Below, piece by piece: positions 27,646 to 37,468 of a stretch of DNA of 57,522 nt. This stretch comes from Niallia sp. NCCP-28 (GTDB lineage: Bacteria; Bacillota; Bacilli; Bacillales; Cytobacillaceae), in the NCBI RefSeq assembly GCF_023168165.1, contig NZ_BQYJ01000015.1:1-57522 (forward strand), given 5' to 3'. The notes beneath the pieces are model-generated. The model was not told the origin of the DNA. It saw nothing but the letters and a program-made list of their open reading frames with translations, and did not search any database. Numbering within the stretch: the stretch's first letter is position 1; each line of letters opens with the position of its first letter. The position numbers and the translations under genes are program-made.

Positions 27646-30600
27646 TTAACTTGTCTCTTGCGGTTCTTTTTTAAAACTATTTAATGATTGTACCATCTCA
27701 TAGCAAGCGTCAAGCCATTTGTCTGTTTTTATTCCTTTCACATGCAAAACGATTTTTAATTTTTTCCCTTCCATTCCAAGACCAATCATTCTTCCATATT
27801 TAGAACTTTTCTCAAATATCTTTTGCCCATCCATTAGATTGCTGCTTTTCTCTGATAAGAGTATCAGCACTTCTTCTTTATTTTGTTTGATTAACTCTAC
27901 TCCAGCTTGTTTTCCATATACCTTCATTTCTGTCAGTTTAAATAAATAAGCAACTTCAGGTGGATAATCGCCAAAACGATCTGTCATTTCTTCTTGAAGT
28001 TCTGATAATTCATCTAAAGATGCAACTCCTCTAAATCTTTTATACATTTCAATTTTTTGCTGGCCATTATTTATATAAAAATCAGGGATATATGCATCTA
28101 TATCAAGATCCAGTTCTATTGTTTTTTTGCTTTCTTCATCAAGTGTTCCTTTGCGCTCTTCTATTGCCTCTTTTAACATTTGAGAATACAGGTCAAAACC
28201 AACAGAATCAATAAACCCATGCTGTTGTGCACCCAATAGATTACCTGCTCCTCTAATCGTTAAATCTCTCATCGCAATTTTAAAGCCGGATCCTAACTCT
28301 GTAAATTCTTTGATTGCTTGTAAACGTTTCTCAGCCACTTCTGTCAACACTTTATCCTTTCGATAGGTAAAATAAGCATATGCAACACGATTAGATCGTC
28401 CTACCCTGCCTCTTAATTGATAAAGTTGAGAAAGTCCCATTCGATCGGCATCTTGCACTATTAATGTATTAACATTGGGAATATCTACACCTGTTTCAAT
28501 AATCGTCGTGCTTACTAAAACATCATATTCTCCTTCAAGAAAACTAAGCATAACAGATTCTAATTCATTTTCTGTCATTTTTCCATGTGCATAAGTAACT
28601 TTTGCATCTGGGACTAGCATAGATATTTCTTCTGCTTTTCTTTCGATATCTTCTACTCTATTATATAAAAAATATATTTGCCCGTTGCGCGCCAACTCTC
28701 TTTCAATTGCTTCCCGAACCAATCCTCCATTATATTCCATAACATATGTTTGAATCGGAAAACGGTTTTCTGGCGGTGTTTCAATAACAGAAAGATCTCT
28801 TACTCCCAGCATAGACATATGCAGTGTTCTTGGAATTGGTGTAGCAGTTAAAGTTAAAACATCTACATTTGTTTTAAGCTGTTTAATTTTCTCCTTATGC
28901 GTCACACCAAAGCGTTGTTCCTCATCAATAATCAGCAGACCTAAATCCCGATAAGAAATATCTTTTGATAGAATCCGATGTGTCCCTACAACAATATCAA
29001 CTGTTCCTGCTTTTAATCCTTTCATTGTTTCTGTTTGCTGTTTTCTTGTTCTAAATCTACTCAGCAGGCCAATTTCAATCGGATAATCTTGAAAACGCTC
29101 TCTAAGCGTTTCGTAATGCTGTTGTGCCAAAATAGTAGTTGGCACCAATAAGGCGACCTGCTTTCCATCTGCAATTGCTTTAAATGCAGCACGAATGGCA
29201 ACTTCTGTTTTCCCATATCCAACATCTCCGCAAAGTAGACGGTCCATCGGTCTTTCCCGTTCCATATCTTTTTTTATTTCATTAATGGATCGCAATTGAT
29301 CCTCTGTTTCCTGATAAGCAAAGGAAGCTTCAAACTGTCTCTGCATGTCTCCATCTGGTGAAAAGCCATAGCCAACAGATGCTTCTCTTTCTGCGTATAG
29401 TTTAATTAAATCATCGGCAATATCTTGAACAGAAGATTCTACTTTTCGTTTTACTCTCTTCCACTCATTCCCGCCTAATTTATATATTTTAGGCTCCTTG
29501 CTTTCAGATCCAACATACTTTTGCACTAAGTCAATTTGTTCAACAGGTACATATAGTTTATCGCTACCTTGATATTTTAAATGCAGATAATCTTTATGCA
29601 CGCCATTTATTTGCAGCGTTTCTATCCCAAGATATTTCCCTATCCCATGATTGACATGAACGACATAGTCCCCAACCTTCAATTCAGAATAACTTTTGAT
29701 TCTTTCTGCATTAGATAGCTTCTGTCTGCGTTTCGAGCTTTTTTTCGTTTTTGTTTTAAATAATTCTTCTTCTGTTATAACGGCCATTTTTAAAATGGGC
29801 AGCTCAAATCCAGATTGAAGATTCCCTTCTATAAGCTGTACCTGTCCATGAATAATAGGTTGGCCGCTGTCCTTTATAACACTAACTATTTCATAATCCC
29901 CAAGCACTTGTTCTAACTTCTCTAAACGCTCTTGGTCACTCCCTACAATAAGCACAGAGTATTGATTTTTCTTCCAACGTTCCATTTCTGCTTTAAGGAC
30001 ATTCATCTGTCCATGAAAGCTTTGCATTGGTTTGCAGGATATATTAATAATATTTTGTGGATTTGTATTTTGGACATGTCTTAAAAATAAAGATAAATAA
30101 ACAATTGACCGCTTAGACTGATGAAGCAGATGATTAACATTTTGAGACAATGTTAAATCATGAATAATCTCTCCTTCATTAAGTAAGTTTGTGTACCAGT
30201 CTGCTTCTTCTTTTTCCAAAGTATCATTCATTTCTTGAACTCTACTAATTTCATCAATAAAAATAAGTCCATTAGACGGCAAATAATCTATTAAACTTGT
30301 TTGATTTCTATATAGAATGGATAAATATTTATATAATTGTTCTGGTTTTTGCCCTTCTTTTAATCGCTCTATTTCATGTCCGATATTTTGTGCCAGCAAT
30401 GTTTTTATCGAAGAATCTTTTAGTTTTTTCAAACTTTTTGCAAGTCCTGCTTCCATTTTAGCAATAAGGGATGCCACCTCTTCTTCGCTAAATAAGATTT
30501 CCGTTGCAGGCCCAATATCTATTGTTGATAATTTATCTTTTGATCTTTGATCTTCTAAAGAAAATGTGCGAATAGAATCTATTTCTGTATCAAATAGTTC

Positions 30601-31182
30601 AATTCGTAATGGATCTTCTTCTGTTAAAGGATAAATATCAATAATTCCGCCTCTAACACTAAATTCGCCTGGTGCAGAAACCATATCATTTCTTACATAC
30701 CCCATTTGAACAAATTGTTTTAACTGTACTTCCAGATCCATTTCTTTGCCAACTTCTATCCTTACTTGGCTACTATCCCACATTTTTAATGGAGGAAGCA
30801 GCTTTCTTAAACCGGCAACAGGAACAATCATGATACCTTTTTTTTCTTTGGTCCAGTAATTTAAAACCTCAATTCGCTGGGCTTTAAGTTCTGGGCTTGC
30901 AATGCTTATTTCTGCTGCTATCAATTCATTAGCAGGATATAAAAATACTTCTTTCTCGTCAATTATATTTGTAATATCATCATACAGTTTCTGGGCTTGA
31001 AGCAAGTTATGTGTAACAATCAATAAAGGCTTTTTCGTTCTCTCATATACAGATGTCAAAAACAATGTTCTTGCAGATCCTGAAAGGCCTGATACTAATT
31101 GCTCATGTAACCCGACCTCAAAACCAGAAATCAGATTTTGAATATCTTCTTGTTGGTTGAATTCTTGTTTTAGCCCTAACAA
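27646..31182 (-). CDS. mfd: Transcription-repair coupling factor Mfd
   Basis: Removes RNA polymerase stalled at lesions and recruits UvrA. 1178 residues, one more than B. subtilis. Domains in order: UvrB-like domains 1-2, a domain 3, the RNA polymerase-interacting CarD-like domain (VGDYVVHVNHGIGKYLG, about 500-560), the SF2 translocase with Walker A GDVGYGKTEVA and DEEQ box, the TRG motif region, and a C-terminal regulatory domain. The start is TTG at 31182 with AAGGAGG 10 bases upstream. In B. subtilis it follows fin closely; here about 600 bases separate them. Confidence 0.97.
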   Translation of the reverse strand: MLGLKQEFNQQEDIQNLISGFEVGLHEQLVSGLSGSARTLFLTSVYERTKKPLLIVTHNLLQAQKLYDDITNIIDEKEVFLYPANELIAAEISIASPELKAQRIEVLNYWTKEKKGIMIVPVAGLRKLLPPLKMWDSSQVRIEVGKEMDLEVQLKQFVQMGYVRNDMVSAPGEFSVRGGIIDIYPLTEEDPLRIELFDTEIDSIRTFSLEDQRSKDKLSTIDIGPATEILFSEEEVASLIAKMEAGLAKSLKKLKDSSIKTLLAQNIGHEIERLKEGQKPEQLYKYLSILYRNQTSLIDYLPSNGLIFIDEISRVQEMNDTLEKEEADWYTNLLNEGEIIHDLTLSQNVNHLLHQSKRSIVYLSLFLRHVQNTNPQNIINISCKPMQSFHGQMNVLKAEMERWKKNQYSVLIVGSDQERLEKLEQVLGDYEIVSVIKDSGQPIIHGQVQLIEGNLQSGFELPILKMAVITEEELFKTKTKKSSKRRQKLSNAERIKSYSELKVGDYVVHVNHGIGKYLGIETLQINGVHKDYLHLKYQGSDKLYVPVEQIDLVQKYVGSESKEPKIYKLGGNEWKRVKRKVESSVQDIADDLIKLYAEREASVGYGFSPDGDMQRQFEASFAYQETEDQLRSINEIKKDMERERPMDRLLCGDVGYGKTEVAIRAAFKAIADGKQVALLVPTTILAQQHYETLRERFQDYPIEIGLLSRFRTRKQQTETMKGLKAGTVDIVVGTHRILSKDISYRDLGLLIIDEEQRFGVTHKEKIKQLKTNVDVLTLTATPIPRTLHMSMLGVRDLSVIETPPENRFPIQTYVMEYNGGLVREAIERELARNGQIYFLYNRVEDIERKAEEISMLVPDAKVTYAHGKMTENELESVMLSFLEGEYDVLVSTTIIETGVDIPNVNTLIVQDADRMGLSQLYQLRGRVGRSNRVAYAYFTYRKDKVLTEVAEKRLQAIKEFTELGSGFKIAMRDLTIRGAGNLLGAQQHGFIDSVGFDLYSQMLKEAIEERKGTLDEESKKTIELDLDIDAYIPDFYINNGQQKIEMYKRFRGVASLDELSELQEEMTDRFGDYPPEVAYLFKLTEMKVYGKQAGVELIKQNKEEVLILLSEKSSNLMDGQKIFEKSSKYGRMIGLGMEGKKLKIVLHVKGIKTDKWLDACYEMVQSLNSFKKEPQETS

Positions 31183-31624
31183 TGGATTTTTCCCTCCTTA
31201 CTGAAAAACTTCAGCATTAAGATAACCATAACGGAAGAGGAACATAAAAACATGCTCCCCCAATCTATAGTTTTTATTCTTTTTGTGCAGCGGATGTCCT
31301 TATATCCTATACAAAAGGACCCCCTCCCAGAAAAATCATCACACTAATGGAAATCTAGCATAATAAAAGGCAGCACATTAAAAAATAATTTTACTTTTTC
31401 CTTTTCCTATTTAAAATTAAGCTTTATCTCAACATCTATACAGGCCCAACCATCAAAAAAGAATTAGTCCTAAGTTTACGCTTTTTGCTAAAAGTATAAA
31501 TAAAAGTGCTAGTGAGTTTATATACGATAAACATATCTAATATTCCTGCATGAAAGGCCATTGACATATCAATTCCATCATTTTTATCCGTCGTTACTAA
31601 GCAATAAAATGTAGATTTAATCGG

Positions 31625-31665
31625 TGGGTGAGGATCTTAACGTCCACTAATGCGCGATAAAATGG
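31625..31665. repeat. Short dispersed repeat, copy B
   Basis: Plus strand GGTGGGTGAGGATCTTAACG followed by TCCACTAATGCGCGATAAAA, the best-preserved of three related intergenic copies (see 27560 and 36667). Confidence 0.45.
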
Positions 31666-31693
31666 CAAAACGAGGGTTCCCCAAACTGATTCA

Positions 31694-31713
31694 CCCCCTC
31701 TATTAATAGAGGG
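31694..31713. repeat. 20-bp perfect palindrome
   Basis: CCCCTCTATTAATAGAGGGG reads the same on both strands. It lies about 80 bases past the fin stop and has no T-run next to it, so it does not look like a normal terminator. Confidence 0.7.
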
Positions 31714-31791
31714 GATATGAACAATTTTTTGGGGTTACCCTCTAATTTTTTGTTCCGATCCGATAAACATTAATAAATGGCAGCATAATTT

Positions 31792-32022
31792 TTAATGAAT
31801 TAAGTAATCATTTTCGTAGAAGTCAGGATTTTTGGATAAGGATTCATAGCAATCTTCACAAATGGACTTTATATGTACATGTCCATCTTCACTATAATTA
31901 ACCATCTCTACCCGATCTTCATCTGTTAACAAATGAATTCCTAATCTACTAGTATCTACAGACTCTGCTTCAAGTGTTCCCATATTCACATTACAATGTC
32001 TGCAGCGATAATGAATAGCCAC
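31792..32022 (-). CDS. fin: Anti-sigma-F factor Fin
   Basis: Forespore protein that inhibits sigma-F so that sigma-G can take over RNA polymerase. The frame opens at TTG 32028, but GGGGGG is 7 bases from the GTG at 32022; this gives MAIHYRCRHC and 76 residues, matching B. subtilis Fin (MALHYYCRHC, 76). Zinc ligands Cys7/Cys10 and Cys55/Cys58 (ICEDC). A sigma-F promoter lies 38 bases upstream. It stands between pth and mfd as in B. subtilis. Confidence 0.94.
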   Translation of the reverse strand: MAIHYRCRHCNVNMGTLEAESVDTSRLGIHLLTDEDRVEMVNYSEDGHVHIKSICEDCYESLSKNPDFYENDYLIH

Positions 32023-32059
32023 GCTCAAGCCCCCCTGCCAATCATAATACTTTAATTGC

Positions 32060-32089
32060 TAGTATTTACAAATGGCAAGGTATCTATAC
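32060..32089 (-). promoter_or_regulatory. Sigma-F promoter of fin
   Basis: On the minus strand GTATA (32085-32089), a 15-base spacer and GTAAATACTA (32060-32069), 9 of 10 with the sigma-F -10 GGNNANAHTR; the end AATACTA also resembles a sigma-G -10. Fin is a sigma-F gene in B. subtilis. Confidence 0.7.
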
Positions 32090-32269
32090 CTTTACCTGGA
32101 TTAAAAAACATTTAAGCAGTCGAAAGCATGTGGTCAATAAGTTTACTTTTTAACTATTCTATTATATGACAAAACTGAAAAATAATGCTTAATTCCCCTA
32201 TTTTTATTACTATCTCTTCCTAACCTGGTTTACTATTTCAATAATTTGCTTATTGATTGAAATTTTTCT

Positions 32270-32833
32270 TTACTGGATATTATATTTATTCATGACTTGC
32301 AAAAATGGTTCCTTCATCCATTGTCCGCAAGCTTCTGAACTTTTTTTAATGACAGCTTCCAAATCAGCTTGTTCTTCTTTAGTGAATTTCCCTAAAACAT
32401 AATCTGGAACTTTCATACCATTTTTCGGTCGGTCAATTCCAATGCGAATCCGATTAAATTTTTCTGTTCCTAGATGAGCAATAGTGGATTTGATCCCATT
32501 ATGTCCCCCAGAACTTCCTTTTTGCCGCAGTCTTATTTTTCCAACAGGTAAATCTAAATCATCATAGATAATTACAATATTTTCTAATTCTATATCATAA
32601 TAATCTACGATTGGACGAATCGATTCACCTGAAAGGTTCATATATGTAAGAGGTTTTAATAATATAACCTTCTCTCCTTCTATTGTGCCCATTCCAAAGA
32701 TGCCTTTAAACTTTGCTTTATCTAAAGCAATACTGTAATCTTTTGCAATGCAGTCAATAATATCAAAACCAATATTATGTCTTGTATTCTCATATTGTTT
32801 TCCAGGATTTCCTAAACCAACGATTAATTTCAT
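32270..32833 (-). CDS. pth: Peptidyl-tRNA hydrolase
   Basis: Recycles tRNA from dropped-off peptidyl-tRNA; essential, and known as spoVC in B. subtilis. 187 residues with the family start [21 protein letters not shown] (catalytic His20), [12 protein letters not shown] (catalytic Asp93) and [18 protein letters not shown] precedes the ATG at normal spacing. It follows ctc, as in B. subtilis. Confidence 0.96.
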   Translation of the reverse strand: MKLIVGLGNPGKQYENTRHNIGFDIIDCIAKDYSIALDKAKFKGIFGMGTIEGEKVILLKPLTYMNLSGESIRPIVDYYDIELENIVIIYDDLDLPVGKIRLRQKGSSGGHNGIKSTIAHLGTEKFNRIRIGIDRPKNGMKVPDYVLGKFTKEEQADLEAVIKKSSEACGQWMKEPFLQVMNKYNIQ

Positions 32834-32864
32834 ATAAAATCACCCTTTGTAAAAAATAAACTCT

Positions 32865-32912
32865 CATATAGAAAAAGAAGGTTCATCCTTTTAAGAACTT
32901 TCTTAAAGGACA
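32865..32912 (-). terminator. Candidate terminator between ctc and pth
   Basis: Minus-strand arms TCCTTTAAGAA/TTCTTAAAAGGA form a tight hairpin with a 2-base loop, but the T-run begins about 10 bases later. It may be leaky. A second weak hairpin (AATAGAAT/ATTCTATT) lies at the ctc stop, 33007-33031. Confidence 0.45.
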
Positions 32913-33022
32913 AATCCTCCCATTCCTGCATGTATCAAGCGTAATAGAGAAAGATTTCATCTATCACTTCATTAAATCAACCAGTACAAAGGGTAAAAAC
33001 TGTCAATAGAATACCTATTTTA

Positions 33023-33661
33023 TTATTCTATTTCCTCTTTCACAGTTTCTCTGCCTTCAAGATTATCTGGAACGCCGCCTTCTTGCTGTTCCCCTGTACT
33101 AATTTCCTCTTCTTGTCTAGGAGCTAGAATAGAAGCAATTACTTCTTCTTCTTCATGATTAATGTCTACTCCATTATACCCTTTTATATCTGCAATCGTA
33201 AGTGTATCTCCAACATGCAATTCATCAATAGAAATTTCAATTGCAGCTGGGATATCATTTGGTTTTGCCGTTACTTCTACTTCATGCAACGCTTGCTGCA
33301 GAACCCCGCCATCCTTCACTCCTTGAGCATCTCCTATTAAAGAAACTTTCACCGTAGCTGTAATAGCTTGGGATAAGTCAACTGCAAGGAAATCAACATG
33401 GAGAATTTTACGCTTAATTGGATCTGAATCATAGTCATTTAAGACAACATTATGTTTTTGTCCCTCTACATCAAGCTCAATTACACCATTGCGCCCAACT
33501 GCTTTCATTACTTTTAAAAAATCTGCTTCATCTAAGTATATGGAAGTATTAGTTGTTTTTGTCCCATAAACTACTCCTGGAATGCCTCCACTTTGGCGTA
33601 ATCCTGTTAGTGCAGAATGTTTAAATTCCGTACGTTCCTTTGCTTGCAATAAAGTACTCAT
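33023..33661 (-). CDS. ctc: General stress protein Ctc / ribosomal protein L25
   Basis: L25-family protein (TL5/CTC subtype) that binds 5S rRNA. 212 residues: N-terminal L25 domain (1-95, with GGIPGVVYG and VLNDYDSDPIKRKILHVDF) and a C-terminal beta domain (about 100-190), ending in an acidic tail rich in Glu. In B. subtilis ctc is the classic sigma-B stress gene, and a matching promoter is present upstream. AGGTGA precedes the ATG. Confidence 0.95.
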   Translation of the reverse strand: MSTLLQAKERTEFKHSALTGLRQSGGIPGVVYGTKTTNTSIYLDEADFLKVMKAVGRNGVIELDVEGQKHNVVLNDYDSDPIKRKILHVDFLAVDLSQAITATVKVSLIGDAQGVKDGGVLQQALHEVEVTAKPNDIPAAIEISIDELHVGDTLTIADIKGYNGVDINHEEEEVIASILAPRQEEEISTGEQQEGGVPDNLEGRETVKEEIE

Positions 33662-33710
33662 TTAATTAATCACCTTCCATTATTTTTTCAAGAAACACTC
33701 TAATTAAAAA

Positions 33711-33736
33711 ATGCCCTAAATAAGGAAGATTTAAAC
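33711..33736 (-). promoter_or_regulatory. Sigma-B promoter of ctc
   Basis: On the minus strand GTTTAA (33731-33736), a 14-base spacer and GGGCAT (33711-33716). The B. subtilis ctc promoter is GTTTAA-N14-GGGTAT, and the bases after the -35 are also similar. One mismatch in the -10. Confidence 0.82.
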
Positions 33737-33884
33737 ATAGCTATTTTACCTAATATAGAAATTTTCATTTACAGATAAGGAATAAGATGGGGAAAAGTTT
33801 TTTTGCTCTTAGGCATCTCCAGGCTATAAATGCTTGCAAATGCTGAGAATAATGCCCCAAAATTTATTTAACTAATAGATATAG

Positions 33885-33919
33885 TAAAAAGGCAGCCTTT
33901 TATTAAAGGGACTGCCTTC
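33885..33919 (-). terminator. Terminator of prs
   Basis: Minus-strand stem AAGGCAGTCC pairing with GGCTGCCTT (one G-T pair), A/T loop, then TTTTTAC. It follows the prs stop within 10 bases. Confidence 0.75.
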
Positions 33920-33926
33920 ATTCTTT

Positions 33927-34883
33927 TTAATCAAATAAAAGACTGACAGATTGATCTGAATGAACTCGAATAATAGCTTCGCCTAAAAGGTCTGCCACAG
34001 ATAATTGAATAACATTATCTGATAATTTTTCTTCAGCAAGTTCAATAGAATTTGTTACAACAAGTTCTTTTATTTTAGAATTTTTAATTCTCTCCATCGC
34101 CGGTCCAGATAGAACAGGATGTGTACAGCAAGCATATACCTCTTTTGCACCATTTTCAGCAAGAGCATTAGCGCCAAGTGTAATGGTTCCAGCAGTATCA
34201 ATAATATCATCAATAAGGATAGCTATTTTCCCTTCAATGTTTCCTACGATGTTCATTACTTCAGCCACATTTGGTTTAGGACGTCGCTTATCAATAATTG
34301 CAATCGGTGCTTTTAAGCGCTCAGCAAGCTTGCGGGCTCTTGTTACACCGCCATGATCTGGAGAAACGATAACAATATCTCCATCAAATTCACGTTTGCT
34401 GAAGTACTCTCCTAAAATTGGAACACCCATAAGGTGATCAATAGGAATATCAAAAAATCCTTGAATTTGCGGAGCATGTAAATCCAATGTAATGACACGT
34501 GTTGCACCAGCTGTTTCTAAAAGGTTTGCCACTAATTTAGCAGTGATAGGTTCACGAGCTCTCGCTTTTCTATCTTGTCTTGCATATCCATAATAAGGAA
34601 TAACTAAGTTAATCGTTTTTGCAGAAGCACGTTTTAAGGCATCAATCATAATCAACAGTTCCATAATATGTTCATTTACTGGAGCACTTGTAGACTGAAT
34701 AATGTATACATCGCATCCGCGGATACTTTCTTCAATATTAATTTGAATTTCCCCATCACTAAATCGTGTAACTGAACATTTCCCTAATTCTACTCCGATA
34801 GATTTAGCAATTTCCATAGCTAAACCAGGGTTTGAATTTAAGCTAAACAACTTCAAATTTGGATCTAAATTCTTAACTGACAT
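33927..34883 (-). CDS. prs: Ribose-phosphate pyrophosphokinase
   Basis: Makes PRPP from ribose 5-phosphate and ATP for purine, pyrimidine, His, Trp and NAD synthesis. 318 residues. Features: [14 protein letters not shown] near 44, [19 protein letters not shown] (catalytic flexible loop), [14 protein letters not shown] and the PRPP loop [11 protein letters not shown]. It follows glmU with about 90 bases between; the glmU-prs-ctc order is as in B. subtilis. It feeds PurR regulation, since PRPP is the PurR effector. Confidence 0.97.
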   Translation of the reverse strand: MSVKNLDPNLKLFSLNSNPGLAMEIAKSIGVELGKCSVTRFSDGEIQINIEESIRGCDVYIIQSTSAPVNEHIMELLIMIDALKRASAKTINLVIPYYGYARQDRKARAREPITAKLVANLLETAGATRVITLDLHAPQIQGFFDIPIDHLMGVPILGEYFSKREFDGDIVIVSPDHGGVTRARKLAERLKAPIAIIDKRRPKPNVAEVMNIVGNIEGKIAILIDDIIDTAGTITLGANALAENGAKEVYACCTHPVLSGPAMERIKNSKIKELVVTNSIELAEEKLSDNVIQLSVADLLGEAIIRVHSDQSVSLLFD

Positions 34884-34972
34884 CCTGAACCTCCATTGGC
34901 TTTTTCCTAACTAATAGGTTGTTCTTTTTTGTTAAGGAATAAGAAAACTTTTAGTACTTATTCCATTTACCA

Positions 34973-36349
34973 CTAGTTTTTATCTTGCTGTAACTTTTCT
35001 GCATAATTTTCCTTGTTTACTTGACGGGCGCGAGCAATAGAAAGCGCGTTTCCTGGCACATCTTCTGTAATAGTAGAACCAGCCGCTACATATGCTCCTT
35101 CGCCAATTGTGACTGGTGCAATTAAATTAGAGTTGCATCCAACAAATGCTTTATCCCCAATTGTTGTCAAAAATTTATTTTTGCCATCATAATTAACGGT
35201 TATTGTACCACAGCCAATATTCACATCACTGCCAACCTCAGCATCCCCAATATAACTTAAATGAGATGCCTTACTGCCTTTGCCGAAGTTTGCTTTTTTA
35301 ATTTCGACAAAATTCCCAATTTTGACTGCATCGTCTATATTTGATTGTGGTCGAATATGTGCAAATGGTCCTATATTTACTTCGGAACCAATTTTGCTAT
35401 CATGTGCAACAGATTGTTTAATAACTGTATTTTTTCCAACAATACAGTTTTTTATTTCTGTATGTGGTCCAATCACACAATCTGCATCAACCAATGTATC
35501 TCCAGATAAAATAGACCCTGGCATAATTACTGTATCTTCTTTAATTCTAACAGATGCCTCTATATACGTATTTTCAGGGTCAATAATGCTAACGCCATTT
35601 TGCATATGGAATTTGTTTATTCTTTTTTTCATAATTTTTTCTGCTTCTGCTAATGCTACACGATCATTTACTCCTAATGTTTCTTCAAAATCTTCAGTCT
35701 GAAAAGCAGCAACGATATCATTCTGCCTTTTTAAGATTTCTATTACATCCGGCAAATAATATTCGCCTTGCACATTTTCATTAGATACTTGATTTAAAGC
35801 ATGAAACAATGCCATATTATCAAAACAATATGTTCCTGTATTGATTTCTCTAATTAACCTCTCTTCATCTGTTGCATCTTTATGCTCAACTATCTTTTCC
35901 ACTTGTCCATCACTATTGCGTACAATACGCCCATATCCACTTGGATTTTGAGTTACTGCTGTAAGAATAGTGGCCTTAGCAGATGTCTCATCATGATGTT
36001 TAAACAGCGCCTCAAGCGTTTCTGACTTAATAAGCGGGGTATCTCCACAGACTACCAAGGTAACCCCTTCTTTATTATCAAGAAGGTCTTTCGCTTGTAT
36101 TACTGCATGTGCTGTCCCTAACTGCTCTGCTTGGTTAACATATTTCACTTTATCGCCAAGCTGCGCTTTAACCTGTTCAGAACCATGCCCTATTACTGCC
36201 ACAACATCCTTTATTTGAAGATTTAAAACTTGGTCCAAAACATGCTGTACCATTGCTTTTCCACATACAGGATGAAGCACTTTATATAATTTTGACTTCA
36301 TTCTAGTTCCTTGTCCTGCAGCTAAAATGACTGCGTAACGAGTTAACAT
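34973..36349 (-). CDS. glmU: Bifunctional UDP-GlcNAc pyrophosphorylase/GlcN-1-P acetyltransferase
   Basis: Makes UDP-GlcNAc for peptidoglycan and teichoic acids. 458 residues. N-terminal uridyltransferase domain (1-230; [19 protein letters not shown]), linker helix, and a C-terminal left-handed beta helix of hexapeptide repeats (about 252-445) carrying the acetyltransferase site ([15 protein letters not shown]). The length matches B. subtilis (456). Confidence 0.97.
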   Translation of the reverse strand: MLTRYAVILAAGQGTRMKSKLYKVLHPVCGKAMVQHVLDQVLNLQIKDVVAVIGHGSEQVKAQLGDKVKYVNQAEQLGTAHAVIQAKDLLDNKEGVTLVVCGDTPLIKSETLEALFKHHDETSAKATILTAVTQNPSGYGRIVRNSDGQVEKIVEHKDATDEERLIREINTGTYCFDNMALFHALNQVSNENVQGEYYLPDVIEILKRQNDIVAAFQTEDFEETLGVNDRVALAEAEKIMKKRINKFHMQNGVSIIDPENTYIEASVRIKEDTVIMPGSILSGDTLVDADCVIGPHTEIKNCIVGKNTVIKQSVAHDSKIGSEVNIGPFAHIRPQSNIDDAVKIGNFVEIKKANFGKGSKASHLSYIGDAEVGSDVNIGCGTITVNYDGKNKFLTTIGDKAFVGCNSNLIAPVTIGEGAYVAAGSTITEDVPGNALSIARARQVNKENYAEKLQQDKN

Positions 36350-36837
36350 TCACAGGCCTCCAATATAACCTTTTTATCCATTAAAAATATTATCTTAAAT
36401 ACTGCCTGATTTCAAGAAAGGATTCAGCTATTTCACGATTTCTCTACACATATAAAAATATTTATGCAGATCTACATTATTTTATTTTTACTAACTATCT
36501 ATAAGTGTAGTAATTTTCCCTTATTCTCCCTTATTAAATTTTTTTTTGCTTTATATGTAACTTTAATGCTTTTAAGAGAAAAAAATCATTGATAAAAGGA
36601 AACTTCAATCAGACTTTTACAGACAAGTTTCTACCTACTTAAATTTCTCATTTTCTCCTATCACGCTGGTGGGATCAAAATACTATTAATGCACGCTAAA
36701 ACAACAATACTATCATACTAGAAGAAAGAAAGGTTTACCTTAGAAAATAAAGGGAATTAGGAAACAAATTGGAGCATTTGCATGGAGAGTTTAATCATAA
36801 ATCTAAAGAATGCGCTCAAAACTACATAATTTCCACC
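36350..36837. other. Non-coding region glmU-spoVG
   Basis: About 490 bases, A/T-rich, no supportable gene. It contains copy C of the short dispersed repeat. No clear glmU promoter was identified. Confidence 0.4.
36667..36700. repeat. Short dispersed repeat, copy C
   Basis: Plus strand GGTGGGATCAAAATACTATT followed by AATGCACGCTAAAA, related to the copies near 27560 and 31625. Confidence 0.35.
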
Positions 36838-36872
36838 AAAAAAAGAGCCTTACTCATAGGAGGTAGGCTCTA
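36838..36872 (-). terminator. Terminator of spoVG
   Basis: Minus-strand arms AGAGCCT/AGGCTCT (36865-36871 with 36844-36850) followed by a T7 run, 13 bases after the spoVG stop. Confidence 0.85.
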
Positions 36873-36884
36873 GTTGCTTATTAT

Positions 36885-37175
36885 TTAGGAAGCACCAGCT
36901 TCTTCAAATTCAACTTCTAATTCACCTAAACGGTGGTATTCTGCTAAAACAGCTTCTTGGATTTTACCTCTTGTACCAGAATTAATTGGATGTGCAATAT
37001 CTCTAAACTCTCCATCTGGTGTTCGTTTACTAGGCATTGCAACAAATAATCCATTATTTCCATCAATTACCCTAATATCATGAACAACAAATTCATTATC
37101 TAGAGTAATAGAGGCAATAGCTCTCATTCGTCCATCCGTATTAACCCGGCGCAACCTTACGTCAGTTACTTCCAT
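36885..37175 (-). CDS. spoVG: SpoVG regulatory RNA/DNA-binding protein
   Basis: Small conserved regulator of sporulation, division and virulence traits in Firmicutes. The frame opens at GTG 37187, but AAAGGTGG lies 8 bases from the ATG at 37175, giving 96 residues (97 in B. subtilis). The sequence [11 protein letters not shown]...[33 protein letters not shown] (split) is nearly invariant in the family. Transcribed from a sigma-H promoter; the gene is the textbook AbrB-repressed sigma-H target. Confidence 0.96.
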   Translation of the reverse strand: MEVTDVRLRRVNTDGRMRAIASITLDNEFVVHDIRVIDGNNGLFVAMPSKRTPDGEFRDIAHPINSGTRGKIQEAVLAEYHRLGELEVEFEEAGAS

Positions 37176-37216
37176 TCTGTTCACCACCTTTACTAGAAGA
37201 TAAAATCTAGTTTATT

Positions 37217-37245
37217 AAATTCAACAGAACTTTCGTAACTCCTGC
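37217..37245 (-). promoter_or_regulatory. Sigma-H promoter of spoVG
   Basis: On the minus strand GCAGGAGTT (37237-37245), an 11-base spacer and GTTGAATTT (37217-37225), matching RNAGGAWWW and RNNGAATWW with one mismatch. The A/T-rich stretch 37246-37300 upstream corresponds to the AbrB-binding region in B. subtilis. Confidence 0.85.
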
Positions 37246-37410
37246 TTAATTATTAAAATTTTTTAGAATATTTAGGACAAATTGATGAAATTTGCTAAAT
37301 AATAGTTTAAAACCCTTACATTTTGTAATATTTTCAAACTATTACCCTATTAAATATAAAGGTAATAGTTTGAAATTCCATTCATTTGCAATTTTCATCC
37401 GACTAGATAA

Positions 37411-37453
37411 TATAAAAACGCTTATTCTTTACTTTCCTGTAGAAAATAAGCGT
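37411..37453 (-). terminator. Terminator of purR-ridA
   Basis: Minus-strand arms ACGCTTATT/AATAAGCGT (37445-37453 with 37418-37426) followed by TTTTTATATT. It isolates spoVG from the operon upstream. Confidence 0.82.
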
Positions 37454-37468
37454 ATCCTTTTATCTATT

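Larger units (their letters stand above)
31183..31791. other. Long non-coding region mfd-fin
   Basis: About 610 bases without a supportable gene. It holds copy B of the short dispersed repeat and a 20-bp perfect palindrome (both listed), and otherwise A/T-rich sequence. I find no clear terminator for fin and no clear mfd promoter. B. subtilis has only a short gap here. Confidence 0.4.
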
